Position numbers and translations under genes: made by a program. A stretch of 64,000 nucleotides of DNA from the NCBI RefSeq assembly GCF_022829685.1, contig NZ_JAKSYE010000099.1, positions 48,203-112,202 on the forward strand, read 5' to 3'. Below, one piece after another: positions 43,196 to 51,977 of the stretch. This DNA comes from Methylobacterium sp. E-045 (lineage in GTDB: Bacteria; Pseudomonadota; Alphaproteobacteria; Rhizobiales; Beijerinckiaceae). Every line of letters begins with the position of its first letter. Positions within the stretch are counted from its first letter, which is position 1. The notes beneath the pieces are model-generated. The model saw only the letters and a list, made by a program, of their open reading frames with translations, was not told the origin of the DNA and ran no database searches.

Positions 43196-44089
43196 ATGAC
43201 AGGCACCGACACCAGGACCATCCTCGCCGGCCTCGCTCCCGTGGCCGCCCTGGTGGGCTCGATCCTCTCCCTCGTGATCGGCACCTCCTTCGCCAAGCAG
43301 CTGTTCCCAGTGATCGGTGCGGAGGGGACCTCGGCCTACCGCGTCACCCTGGCGGCGGTGCTGCTGCTCGCGGTGTGGCGGCCCTGGCGCCGGCCGCTCG
43401 GCCGGCGCGATGCCGGTGTGGTGGTGCTCTACGGGCTCGTGCTCGGCGGCATGAACCTGCTGTTCTACCTCTCCCTGCGGACGATCCCGCTGGGGCTCGC
43501 CATCGCCATCGAGTTCGTCGGGCCGCTCACCGTGGCGGTGGCCTCGTCGCGGCGCGCCGTCGATCTCGTCTGGGTGGCGCTCGCCCTGCTGGGGCTATGC
43601 CTGCTGCTGCCCCTGGATCGGGCGAGCGCCGGCCTCGATCCCGTCGGCGTCGCCTGTGCGCTGGGCGCCGCCCTGTGCTGGGCGCTCTACATCCTCGTCG
43701 GCCAGAGGGCGGGGCACCTGCCCGGCGGGCAGGCGGTGGCCCTCGGCATGAGCGTCGCGGCCCTGGTGATCCTGCCCTTCGGCATCGCGCAGGCGGGCAG
43801 GGCGCTGCTCTCGCCCTCCCTCATCGTGGCCGGCCTCGCCGTGGCGATCCTGTCGAGCGCGATCCCCTATTCCCTGGAGATGGTGGCCCTGCGGGGCCTG
43901 CCGCGCCGGACCTTCGGCATCCTGCTGAGCCTCGAGCCGGTCTGCGGCGCGCTCGCCGGCTTCCTCATCCTCGGGGAGCGCCTGACGCCCCTGCAGGGCG
44001 CCGCCATCGCCAGCATCATGGCGGCTTCGGTGGGCAGCACGGTCGGTGCGTACCGGGCGAAGCGGGAGGATCGGAGTCGATCCGGATGA
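43196..44089 (+). CDS. EamA/RhtA-type exporter
   Basis: A 297-residue DMT-superfamily permease with about ten helices. The order LVGSILSLVIGTSFAKQLFPVIG, TLAAVLLLAVWRPWRR, LVLGGMNLLFYLSLRTIPLGLAIAIEFVGPL and SLEPVCGALAGFLILGERL is that of RhtA (threonine/homoserine exporter), especially GxxNxxFYxxLxxxPLGxAxxxEFxGPL. Amino-acid export is therefore likely, but the exact substrate is open. It stands 67 bp after the DUF2336 gene. A weak A/T-rich hairpin (GAAAAA/TTTTTC, 44094-44111) follows its stop. Confidence 0.86.
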   Translation: MTGTDTRTILAGLAPVAALVGSILSLVIGTSFAKQLFPVIGAEGTSAYRVTLAAVLLLAVWRPWRRPLGRRDAGVVVLYGLVLGGMNLLFYLSLRTIPLGLAIAIEFVGPLTVAVASSRRAVDLVWVALALLGLCLLLPLDRASAGLDPVGVACALGAALCWALYILVGQRAGHLPGGQAVALGMSVAALVILPFGIAQAGRALLSPSLIVAGLAVAILSSAIPYSLEMVALRGLPRRTFGILLSLEPVCGALAGFLILGERLTPLQGAAIASIMAASVGSTVGAYRAKREDRSRSG

Positions 44090-44332
44090 ACGAGAAAAAT
44101 CAAGCTTTTTCAATGCCCTGTAGGTGTTCCTTCTTGCTGGCGATGAGGGGATGAGCCGCCGGCCCGGCGCGTCTTGCACCAGGTTCGGGTCGGCTTGCGC
44201 TGGCGCTACCACACGCCTGGAAAACGTGCCGGCACTGGCCGTGTCCGGAAGCGCTGAGCCCCTTCCCCGGACGGGTGGAGCGCCAGCGGAACCCGGTCCG
44301 GGGGGCCGTGCGCGCCGTCGCGCGGCGTCACA

Positions 44333-45103
44333 TCAGCCGAACTGTTCGCGAAGAATCCGCTCGTCGAGGCTGTGGCCGGGATCGTGGAGGAGAGTGAGGT
44401 CGGTCTTGAGGTCGAGCCAGGTCTCCACGGTGCAGACCCGGCGGAACTCGGTGTGGTCGGCCACCGCCGCCACCGGGCGATGCGCCGCGTCGAGCACCTC
44501 CACATGGATGCGGGCGTGGTCCGGCAGCAGGGCGCCGTGCCAGCGCCGGGGGCGGAAGGCCGAGATCGGGGTCAGTGCCAGGAGCCGCGAGTTCAGGGGC
44601 AGGATCGGCCCGCCCACCGAGAGGTTGTAGGCGGTGGAGCCGGCGGGCGTCGCGCAGAGTACGCCGTCGGCGATGAGCTCCGGCAGGCGCACATGCCCGT
44701 CCACCGAGATCTTCAGCTTGGCGGTCTGGTGCGTCTGGCGCAGCATGTAGACTTCGTTGATGGCCCGCGCCGTGTGCCGGCGTCCCTCCACGTCCACCGC
44801 CTCCATCATGAGCGGGTGGATGGTGCTGCGCTTGGTGCTCTCCAGCCGTTCGAGGAGGTTGTCCTCGCGGTATTCGTTCATCAGGAAGCCGACGGTGCCG
44901 CGATTCATGCCGTAGATCGGCGTGCCGGCCAGCATGAAGCGGTGGAGCGCCTGAAGCATCAGCCCGTCGCCGCCGAGCGCCACGATCACGTCGGCCTCCT
45001 CGGGGGCGACGCTGTCGTAGCGCCGCATCAGCGTGTCGGCCGCGCTGCGCGCATCGACGGTGGGACTCGCGATGAAGGCGATCCTCTGGAAGCGCCGCGC
45101 CAT
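44333..45103 (-). CDS. nadK: NAD kinase
   Basis: A 256-residue ATP-dependent NAD kinase that makes NADP in the cytoplasm. GGDG is at 44-47 (DVIVALGGDGLML), followed by GMNRGTVGFLMNEY, AINEVYMLR, and the second signature DGVLCATPAGSTAYNLSVGGP. The start MARRFQRIAF was chosen because the longer frame adds a cysteine/arginine-rich extension unlike the family. It diverges from cutA with 86 bp between. Confidence 0.94.
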   Translation of the reverse strand: MARRFQRIAFIASPTVDARSAADTLMRRYDSVAPEEADVIVALGGDGLMLQALHRFMLAGTPIYGMNRGTVGFLMNEYREDNLLERLESTKRSTIHPLMMEAVDVEGRRHTARAINEVYMLRQTHQTAKLKISVDGHVRLPELIADGVLCATPAGSTAYNLSVGGPILPLNSRLLALTPISAFRPRRWHGALLPDHARIHVEVLDAAHRPVAAVADHTEFRRVCTVETWLDLKTDLTLLHDPGHSLDERILREQFG

Positions 45104-45189
45104 GGATGATCGTCCGCTCGTGTTGACGCCGGGCTTCGCCGCGCGCCTCATTCCGCTCGGAACAGGCCGCTGACCCGCAGACCCATAGC

Positions 45190-45510
45190 ATGGAGCGTCC
45201 GCTTCTCGTCTACACCACCTTTCCCGATGCCGAGACGGCACTCGCCATCGGCGAGGAACTGGTGCGCGCGCGCCTGGCCGCCTGCGTCAACGTCCTGCCG
45301 GGAATGCGGTCGGTCTATGCCTGGAAGGGGGCGGTGGAGCGGGGCGAGGAGGTCGTCGCCATCCTCAAGACGCGGGAGGGGCTCGCCGATTCCCTCGCCG
45401 CCGCCCTGAAGCAGCGCCATCCCTACGAGACACCGATCATCCTGCATCTCGCCACATCCGGCGCCGATGCCGGCACCGCCTCGTGGATCCTTGCGGAGAC
45501 CGGCGGCTGA
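45190..45510 (+). CDS. cutA: CutA divalent-ion tolerance protein
   Basis: A 106-residue trimeric PII-like protein. Conserved blocks: LVYTTFPDAETALAIGEELVRARLAACVNVLPGM, SVYAWKGAVERGEEVVAILKTRE and HPYETPIILHL. CutA was named from copper tolerance in E. coli, but its role is not settled. The length is typical. Located head-to-head with nadK. Confidence 0.94.
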   Translation: MERPLLVYTTFPDAETALAIGEELVRARLAACVNVLPGMRSVYAWKGAVERGEEVVAILKTREGLADSLAAALKQRHPYETPIILHLATSGADAGTASWILAETGG

Positions 45511-45541
45511 GGCGCGCCCGATCGCCATCCCGCCGGGCATG

Positions 45542-45572
45542 AAAAACCCCGCCGAAGCCGGAGCTGGCGGGG
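45542..45572 (-). terminator. Intrinsic terminator for the small gene at 45611-45778
   Basis: Read on the minus strand, CCCCGCC and GGCGGGG (45566-45572 and 45547-45553) form a 7-bp GC stem with a 12-base loop followed by five T. It lies 38 bp after the stop of the small minus-strand gene and could also slow transcripts coming through cutA. Confidence 0.8.
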
Positions 45573-45610
45573 AGAATCCGTGAGGGAGGGGCCGATCGAC
45601 CGGATACGGC

Positions 45611-45778
45611 TCAGGCGGCCAGACGGTAGGATGCCCGGGCGTTGTCGTTGATGGCGACGAACATGCCGGCGGAGGTCGTGCCGGAGACCGTCTCAGCCGA
45701 TTCGGCGCGGTCCGTGAGCAGGGCCAAAGCGGGGCCGACGGCGACGGCGGCGAGGCCGAGGAGGAACAGAGCGATCAC
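45611..45778 (-). CDS. Small membrane protein of unknown function
   Basis: A 55-residue protein starting with GTG (an in-frame ATG 51 bases upstream is also possible). Residues 1-20 are a single hydrophobic helix (VIALFLLGLAAVAVGPALAL); the rest is polar and ends SAGMFVAINDNARASYRLAA. An intrinsic terminator follows directly, which supports a real transcription unit. No family recognised. The 52-bp region upstream of the longer start is AT-rich (GATCTCTGGTATATCACATTCCG area) and is probably the promoter. Confidence 0.55.
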   Translation of the reverse strand: MIALFLLGLAAVAVGPALALLTDRAESAETVSGTTSAGMFVAINDNARASYRLAA

Positions 45779-45952
45779 GGAACAAGCCTCTCTTGCAGCT
45801 GCGATGGAGGCTGTATCGCACCGCACCATGATCTCTGGTATATCACATTCCGTATGACGGCCATGTTTCCGGCGCGGAGCCGCCGGGTCGTCCCGGCGGG
45901 CGGGGCTCGCATCGGCCGGGACGCCGCCTTGTCACCGCCGTGCAAGGGGGCT

Positions 45953-46150
45953 TCAGCGATGGTTGCCGCCGGACATGCCGGGCATCAGCGGCAGCGTGTG
46001 GTACCCGTCGCCGAAGATGATGATGGAGAGGGTCAGGCCCAGGGCCGCGACATACAGCACCGCGAAGAGATCGCGGTGGGCGCCGGCCGTGGCGAGCACC
46101 AGGGCCGCGAACGGGATGCTCTGCAGGGCGAGGATGGCTGCGATGTTCAT
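45953..46150 (-). CDS. Small membrane protein downstream of the oxalate/formate antiporter
   Basis: A 65-residue protein with two hydrophobic helices (NIAAILALQSIPFAALVLATAG and DLFAVLYVAALGLTLSIIIFG) and a short glycine/proline/methionine-rich tail (YHTLPLMPGMSGGNHR). The ATG at 46150 has a CGGAG ribosome site; a GTG nine bases upstream is the alternative. It lies 269 bp after the OxlT-like gene on the same strand and may be a small partner of that transporter, but this is inferred from position. Confidence 0.6.
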   Translation of the reverse strand: MNIAAILALQSIPFAALVLATAGAHRDLFAVLYVAALGLTLSIIIFGDGYHTLPLMPGMSGGNHR

Positions 46151-46419
46151 CTCGGGCACTCCGGCGGTCGCCGATCAGGGTCGGACGTGACGGCGCGTGG
46201 GGCAACACGGGACTGGCGGAGATGGCGCTCCTCGAAGGAGGCGCGATGAAACGAGGTGGCGTCGGCCCGGCGGCCATCGCGAGGCCGGCACACAGGCGGG
46301 GCGGGATGCCGTATCGGTGGAGAGGCGGCCCGCTCCGGGGTGGGTCGCCAAAGGGCCGATGGGCCGGTCCTTCAGCCGAACCGGTCTCGCCCCGCCGGTC
46401 GGGCGGGGCGAGCGGTCGA

Positions 46420-47715
46420 TCAGGCGTGGGCCAGGGCGCCCGCCGGCGTGACCGAGCCGTTGGCGACGTGGTGGCGCTTGAGCATCGGCCGGAGGACGGC
46501 CACGGCCAGGAACGCGGCGAAGAGATCCATGATCGCCACCGTATACAGCACCGTCGCCCAGGTGCCCGTGGCCTGCATCAGGATGTTGCCGAGCGGGACG
46601 AACAGGGCGGCGAAACCCTTGGCGCAGTAGAGCACGCCGTAGATCTTGCCGATATGCTTGGAGCCGAACGTGTCGGCGGCCGTGGCGCTGAACAGCGAGT
46701 AGACCTCGCCCCAGGCCAGGAACACGATGCCGGACAGGATCACGAAGGCCCAGGGATTCGAGCCGAAGTAACCCAGGGCGACGATGCCGATGCCCTCCAT
46801 GGAGAAGGCGATGAACATCGTCTTCTCGCGCCCGATCCGGTCCGAGATGTAGCCGAAGAGCGGCCGCGAGATGCCGTTCATGATCCGGTCGAGCATCAGC
46901 GCGAAGGGCAGGGCCGCCATGGCGAAGAAGTACAGGTTGACCTGGAACTCCTTCACGCCGAGATCCTGCGCGATGACGCCGAGCTGGGCCACGGCCATCA
47001 GGCCGCCGGTGACCGTGCAGGTGAACATGAGCAGCATGACGTAGAAGACCGGCGTGCGCAGGGCTTCCCCGAGGGTGTAGTCGCGCCGGCTCTGCAGGAC
47101 CTTGGTCGAGAAGGTGACCTGGTCCTTCGCCGGGGAGCGCAGGCCGATGGCGGCCAGCATGATGATCGAGCCCTGGATCAGGCCGAAGATGAAGAAGGCC
47201 TGGGCGTAGCTGCCCTGCGAGATCATGCTGGCGATCGGCAGGATGGTGAGGGCCGAACCGGCGCCGTAGCCACCCGCCGTCAGGCCGACCGCGAGGCCGC
47301 GCTTGTCCGGGAACCATTTCAGGGCGTTGTTGATGCAGGTGGCATAGACGCAGCCCACGCCGATGCCGCCGGCCACGGAGCCGAGATAGAAGCCCGTGAG
47401 CGAGGTGGCGTAGGAGTTGATGACCCAGGCGAGGCCGGTCATCAGACCGCCGAACATCACGACCCGGCTCGGGCCGTACTTGTCGATGAAATAGCCTTCA
47501 ATCGGGGTCAGCCATGTCTGCACCACGACGAAGATCGTGAAGGCGACCTGGATCGCGGCGCGGTCCCAGCCGAAGGTCTTCTGAATTTCAGGGACGAACA
47601 GCGTCCAGGCGTACTGGATGTTCGCCGCCGCGACCATACAGGCCACTCCGAGGATGAGTTGGAGCCATCGCTTTGAAGGTTGCGCCGTTATGGGCGCGGT
47701 CACGGACGTCGCCAT
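46420..47715 (-). CDS. oxlT: Oxalate:formate antiporter family MFS transporter
   Basis: A 431-residue MFS carrier with twelve helices, closely matching the OFA (oxalate:formate antiporter) family: MVAAANIQYAWTLFVPEI, VQTWLTPIEGYFIDKYGPS, VMFGGLMTGLAWVINSYATSL, GIGVGCVYATCINNALKWFPDKRGLAVGLT. OxlT swaps oxalate for formate; in oxalate- and formate-using methylobacteria such carriers bring in oxalate. No oxalate decarboxylase or CoA-transferase gene is adjacent, so oxalate as substrate is family-based. Its long 646-bp upstream region is AT-rich and has a perfect palindrome. Confidence 0.88.
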   Translation of the reverse strand: MATSVTAPITAQPSKRWLQLILGVACMVAAANIQYAWTLFVPEIQKTFGWDRAAIQVAFTIFVVVQTWLTPIEGYFIDKYGPSRVVMFGGLMTGLAWVINSYATSLTGFYLGSVAGGIGVGCVYATCINNALKWFPDKRGLAVGLTAGGYGAGSALTILPIASMISQGSYAQAFFIFGLIQGSIIMLAAIGLRSPAKDQVTFSTKVLQSRRDYTLGEALRTPVFYVMLLMFTCTVTGGLMAVAQLGVIAQDLGVKEFQVNLYFFAMAALPFALMLDRIMNGISRPLFGYISDRIGREKTMFIAFSMEGIGIVALGYFGSNPWAFVILSGIVFLAWGEVYSLFSATAADTFGSKHIGKIYGVLYCAKGFAALFVPLGNILMQATGTWATVLYTVAIMDLFAAFLAVAVLRPMLKRHHVANGSVTPAGALAHA

Positions 47716-48361
47716 GAGCTTTCTCCCTGATCATGGACATGGATACTTGAGGTCTGGAAGATCGAGGCACCCCAGTGGATTGGCTCCCTCGGCCGCGGCA
47801 CGTGATCGGCAGGATCAGACGTCGCCAGCTGGTATTCAGTATTTGGCATATCAGATGTGCAAGCAAGCATCATAATGCACTAATGGACGGGGATTCAGCA
47901 TGATTTCGCGAAATCTTGCCCTGTTACGGCCCACGAACGAGCAGGATGTTTCATCCGCCACATCTGGGAAAAATGATCGGGACGGGGTGGTCCCGGTGGT
48001 GACGAGACAGCGGACCATCGAAGCCATCGCATTCCGAGCTGTTTGATGGGCACGGGCAGGCTATGATCGGATCCCTCTGGGGGTAGACAATGTCGCGCCG
48101 CGTAGACCCGAGTATTCGATCTGCATAAATTATAAAACCAAGAGTTTTTGACATATACGTCAAAAAAAACAAACAGTTGGTATACTTCGTTCCACGCTCG
48201 GCGGTCGCTGGTTCGGTCGACGCTTCATCGCGGTGGCACCAAACCGATGCTTGCGTCGCGGGGAGGGGAATCCTGCGTGCGGCGGTGACCCGGAAGAGCG
48301 GACGAGAGACGACGGCGCCCTTGGGAAGCCCGGCCTCGCCTACGGCCGGGAAGAAGGCGTC
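47716..48361. other. Long AT-rich region upstream of oxlT
   Basis: This 646-bp stretch has no recognised gene. Much of 47820-48190 is AT-rich against the GC-rich genome. It holds a perfect palindrome at 48145-48166, a minus-strand TATAAT at 48129-48134, and, near 48329-48350, a GC stem (CCCGGCC/GGCCGGG) after the stop of the carotenoid glycosyltransferase gene. The promoter and regulator sites of oxlT are likely here. Confidence 0.55.
48145..48166. promoter_or_regulatory. Perfect 8+8 palindrome, likely operator, upstream of oxlT
   Basis: TTTTTGAC and GTCAAAAA flank ATATAC. The TTGAC-N6-GTCAA form looks like a dimeric regulator site. It lies just upstream of a minus-strand TATAAT (48129-48134), though spacing to it is not that of a standard promoter pair. 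About 430 bp separate it from oxlT. Confidence 0.5.
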
Positions 48362-49495
48362 CTACGCCCCCTTCACCGGATAGCTCCGCCCCTTCCACAC
48401 CGCCGCTCCGGCGCGCTCGGGGGACAGCAGGACGTTCCACTGGATCGCCAGGGCCACCACCACACCGAGCGGGTGGAGGAGGATGGTCGCGGCCGGCTCG
48501 TGGGTGATGAGGGTGATCGCCGCCCGGGTGGCGAGCGACACGACGAGGGCGGCGAGCGCCACCAGCCCTGCATGGGGTGTCGCGAGGCCGAAGGCGGCGG
48601 CGAGCACGAGCAGCAGCGGCAGGACATGGCCCGCCAGCAGCAGCAGCGTCCAGACCGGGAGGGCGCGGGGCGTGGCCATGCCCTCATGGGCGTTCTTCGA
48701 GAACCCGGCCCAGCACGCGGCGAGGTTTTTGTACATCCGGCAGGTGGCGAGGGCGTGCCCGGCCACGAGGTCGGTGCGATGCCCGGCATGGCGCAGGATC
48801 CGGGGCAGGAACACGCCGTCATGCAGGCGCCCGCGGATGGCACCGTGGCCGCCGGTCCGGTCGTAGACGGCGCGGTCAACGAGGACGAGCTGGCCGCAGG
48901 CGGCGCCCAGCGCCGGGCGGAGCGAGGCGCGCATCATCGGCACGGGGAGGTAGCCGACGAGGAGGAAATTGATCATCGGCACGGTGAGCCGCTCGCCGAG
49001 GCTGCCCATGATCTGGCGCGGCACGGCGCTCACCAGGGCGGCCCCCGTGGCGCGGGCATGGGCCACGAGCCCGGCCGCCGCGGCGGACGCCAGGGTGACG
49101 TCGGCGTCGATGAAGAGGAGGTGCTCGCCCCTCGCCTCGGCGGCGAGAGCGGCGCAGGCATGGTTCTTCCCCGTCCATCCCTCCGGCAGAGCGGGCACCG
49201 GGACGAGCCGAAGCCGGGGATCGGTCTCCGCCAGGGCGCGGACGAGGCTTGCCGTGGCGTCGGTGGAATGGTCGTCTCCCACCAGCACCTCCACGGCGAT
49301 GCCGGTGCTCGCCAGCGCGGCCCGGACCGTCTCGACGATGGTGTCCTCCTCGTCGCGGGCGGGGATCAGGATCGAGACCAGCGCGTCCCGTGCCGCCTCG
49401 GGCTCGGGCGTGCGCAGGGCGATGAGGTTCGCGCAGGCCAGGATGGCGGGGAGGAGGGCGAAGGCGAGGGCGACGAGCGCCAGGACGAGGGTCAC
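48362..49495 (-). CDS. Family 2 glycosyltransferase, carotenoid (CrtQ-like)
   Basis: A 377-residue membrane glycosyltransferase. The GT2 domain has LVSILIPARDEEDTI, VEVLVGDDHSTDATA, LPEGWTGKNHACAALA and the DxD in LLFIDADVTLA; three or so C-terminal helices follow (about 280-355). The TGKNHA block and length match the CrtQ-type glycosyltransferase that adds glucose to diapocarotenoid carboxylic acids. It is last in the carotenoid cluster, its start overlapping the acyltransferase stop (ATGA at 49492-49495). The acceptor here is inferred from context. Confidence 0.8.
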   Translation of the reverse strand: MTLVLALVALAFALLPAILACANLIALRTPEPEAARDALVSILIPARDEEDTIVETVRAALASTGIAVEVLVGDDHSTDATASLVRALAETDPRLRLVPVPALPEGWTGKNHACAALAAEARGEHLLFIDADVTLASAAAAGLVAHARATGAALVSAVPRQIMGSLGERLTVPMINFLLVGYLPVPMMRASLRPALGAACGQLVLVDRAVYDRTGGHGAIRGRLHDGVFLPRILRHAGHRTDLVAGHALATCRMYKNLAACWAGFSKNAHEGMATPRALPVWTLLLLAGHVLPLLLVLAAAFGLATPHAGLVALAALVVSLATRAAITLITHEPAATILLHPLGVVVALAIQWNVLLSPERAGAAVWKGRSYPVKGA

Positions 49496-50298
49496 GGGGC
49501 TCTGTCTCCCTCGGAGCGGTGGGCCGGGTCGAAGCGGCGACCGGTGAGGACGGACCGCATCCGGCGCCAGCCGTCATAGATGCCGCCGATACCCTTGCCG
49601 CCGGAGGTCAGGATCGTGAAGCGGCCGGGCTCGCGGGCGGCGACGTCGGCGGAGAGCCGGTCGAGGGTGGCAGTCAGGTCGGTCTCCATGCGCGCCAGCC
49701 GCTCCGGCCGGGCCAGGGCGAGGAGATCGGCGCCCCGCACCGGCGTGCCGAAGGCGGCGAAGGCTTCGGCGCCGCGCTCTTCCCAGAAGGCGTATTCCAG
49801 CGCCAGGGGCACGAACAGGGCGTCGGGGGCGAGCTCGGGCAGGCGCGCCACGCCGCCGCGCAGGCCCAGCGGCCGGGTGCGGATATCGGCGAAGCGTCCC
49901 TGCGCCGTCACCCAGAGCATCTGCCCCGGTGCCCCCAGGATGGCGCGGGACCGTTTCAGGAACTGCGCGGCGCCGCGGGCCGAATCGAGATCCACCGGAA
50001 ACGCGCCGATGCGGGAGAAGACGGCGTATTTCTCCAGCGCCGCCGCGTCGAATGGCGCGTGGCTCGTCCGGTCCGGGAAGAGGCGGCCGGCGAGGAGGAT
50101 CACCACGGCCGCGTCCCACCAGGCGGGGTGGTTCAGATAGACGACGATGGGACCGGAATGGCCGGACATTTCCGGCACGCCCCAGCGGGCGAGCCGGAGC
50201 GCGTTCATGTGGCGGCGCAGGAACCGGTCGAAGTACCAGACCATGAACCGCCAGATCGGCGGCGAATGGCGCGGCGTGGAGGGAGCCGGCGGGCTCAC
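49492..50298 (-). CDS. PlsC-type acyltransferase in the carotenoid cluster
   Basis: A 268-residue 1-acylglycerol-phosphate-acyltransferase-like protein. The catalytic HX4D motif is in VVYLNHPAWWDAAV, followed by the acceptor-region PVDLDSARGAAQFLKRS and the LPELAPDALFVPLALEY block. By position between a carotenoid desaturase and a carotenoid-type glycosyltransferase it probably acylates the glycosyl carotenoid; PlsC-like acyltransferases are known at that step in some C30 pathways (inference). The GTG start overlaps the desaturase stop (GTGA at 50295-50298). Confidence 0.8.
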   Translation of the reverse strand: MSPPAPSTPRHSPPIWRFMVWYFDRFLRRHMNALRLARWGVPEMSGHSGPIVVYLNHPAWWDAAVVILLAGRLFPDRTSHAPFDAAALEKYAVFSRIGAFPVDLDSARGAAQFLKRSRAILGAPGQMLWVTAQGRFADIRTRPLGLRGGVARLPELAPDALFVPLALEYAFWEERGAEAFAAFGTPVRGADLLALARPERLARMETDLTATLDRLSADVAAREPGRFTILTSGGKGIGGIYDGWRRMRSVLTGRRFDPAHRSEGDRAP

Positions 50299-51848
50299 GC
50301 GCTCTGCCGCACCTCGCCGCGGGTGTCTCCGCCCTGCGCGTCGGAATCGAGCGCGTCGGCGGCGATCCAGCCCGACATCATCACCATGGGCATGCCGGGG
50401 CCGGGATGGGCCGCGCCGCCCGCGAGGTAGAGGCCGCGCACCTGCCGCGAGCGGTTGCCGGGCTTGAACGCGCCCATGAACTTGCCGTGCGAGGCGAGGC
50501 CGTAGATCGCGCCGTTGAGCACCTTGTAGCGCTCATGGATGTCCTGCGGCGTCAGGTGGCGCTCGACGACGATGCGCTCTTCAAGGTCCGGCATGTGGCC
50601 GGTGCGCTTGAGCTTGTCGAGGATCACCTGCCGGTAGGCCGGAAACATCGTCGACCAGTCGTGGTGCGGGCGCAGATACGGCGTGTGGACGAGGACGTAG
50701 AGCGCCTCGCCCCCCTCCGGCGCCACCGACGGGTCGGTGGAGGACGGCGCGGCGAGATAGGCGGTCGGATCGGGGGCCGGCTCGCCCTTGCGGTAGATGT
50801 AGTCGAACTCCTCCTCCGGATCGCGGGAGAAGACGAAGTCGTGATGATTGAGGTGCTCGTAGCGCTTGTTCAGGCCGAGATAGAGCACCACGCCCGAACA
50901 GGCCGGCTCGAAGCTCTTCTTCTCATAGGCCTTGCCGACATCGCCGCCGACGAGCTCGCGATAGGTGCGCACCGAATCCATGTTGGAGATCACCGCGTCG
51001 AACGGGGTGATGCCGGCGGCGGTCTTGACGCCCTTCACCGTACCCTTCTCGATGGCGAGGCCGGTGACCTCGTCGCCCGGCCGCAGGGTGGCGCCGAGTT
51101 CGGAGGCGAGCTTCGTCAGCGCTTCGGCCACCGCGCGGGTGCCGCCCATCGGGTACCAGACGCCTTCCGCCGTCTGCATATGGGCGATGGCGCAGAGCAC
51201 GGCCGGCGCGCCGTAGGGGGACGAACCGACATATTGCACGAAGTGGTCGAGCATCTGCGCGAGCCGCGCGTCCTTGACCTTGGAGCGGATGGTGCCGGCC
51301 ACCGACGATCCCATGCGCAGGGACAGGACGTCCCGCAGGGTGCCGGGGTTCATGTTGGCGCGGATGTTGATCGTGTCGAACAGGTCTTCCACCGGCTTCC
51401 AGAAGAAGAACTTGTTCGAGACGTCGTGCAGGTGCTCGGAGATCTCGAGGAACTTCTTGTAGCCCTCGCCGGCCCCGGTATTGGGGGCGAAACGCTCCAT
51501 GTCGGCGGCCATGGTGGGCACGTCGGCCATGAGGTCGAGACGGGTGTCGTCGTCGAAGAAACAGCGCCATTGCGGGTCGAGGCGGCGCAGGTCCAGATAG
51601 TCGTGGATGTTGCGGCCGGCCTCCTGGAAGATGCGCTCCAGCACCTTGGGCACGGTGAGGATGGTCGGCCCCATGTCGAACCGGAAGCCGCCCTCGTGCA
51701 GCACCGCGGCCTTGCCGCCGAGCCAGTCGTTCTTGTCGTAGAGCGTCACCGTGTGGCCGCGTGCGGCGCTGACGCAGGCCGCCGCGAGGCCACCCAATCC
51801 TGCGCCGACCACGGCGACCGAAGACCCGACCCGCATGTTCATCGTCAC
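50295..51848 (-). CDS. CrtI/CrtN-type carotenoid desaturase or oxidase (copy 1)
   Basis: A 517-residue FAD-dependent amine-oxidase-fold enzyme of the phytoene desaturase family. The dinucleotide site reads VAVVGAGLGGLAAA near the N-terminus, then GGFRFDMGPTILTVP, a substrate region YVGSSPYGAPAVLCAIAHMQ and the C-terminal FAD block GLYLAGGAAHPGPGMPMVMMSG. It likely introduces double bonds into a squalene- or phytoene-derived backbone, or oxidises its end. It resembles CrtNb/CrtI-type enzymes. 129 bp separate it from the ABC permease upstream. Confidence 0.87.
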   Translation of the reverse strand: MTMNMRVGSSVAVVGAGLGGLAAACVSAARGHTVTLYDKNDWLGGKAAVLHEGGFRFDMGPTILTVPKVLERIFQEAGRNIHDYLDLRRLDPQWRCFFDDDTRLDLMADVPTMAADMERFAPNTGAGEGYKKFLEISEHLHDVSNKFFFWKPVEDLFDTINIRANMNPGTLRDVLSLRMGSSVAGTIRSKVKDARLAQMLDHFVQYVGSSPYGAPAVLCAIAHMQTAEGVWYPMGGTRAVAEALTKLASELGATLRPGDEVTGLAIEKGTVKGVKTAAGITPFDAVISNMDSVRTYRELVGGDVGKAYEKKSFEPACSGVVLYLGLNKRYEHLNHHDFVFSRDPEEEFDYIYRKGEPAPDPTAYLAAPSSTDPSVAPEGGEALYVLVHTPYLRPHHDWSTMFPAYRQVILDKLKRTGHMPDLEERIVVERHLTPQDIHERYKVLNGAIYGLASHGKFMGAFKPGNRSRQVRGLYLAGGAAHPGPGMPMVMMSGWIAADALDSDAQGGDTRGEVRQSA

Positions 51849-51977
51849 TCCCCGGATGCGGACAAGGCCGCGCCCTATGACGGGTAAGCTAGACCGGATC
51901 GGCCGGGGGTCAACGCGCTAACCGGTCGCGCCGCCTGAGTTCTTCCCTGTTTCGGGTCCGAGGCGGACCCCGCGGGC

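Noticed and set aside
44094..44111. GAAAAA/TTTTTC hairpin as intrinsic terminator after the EamA gene
   Set aside because: The stem has only A/T pairs apart from its closing G-C pair, so it is too weak to call.
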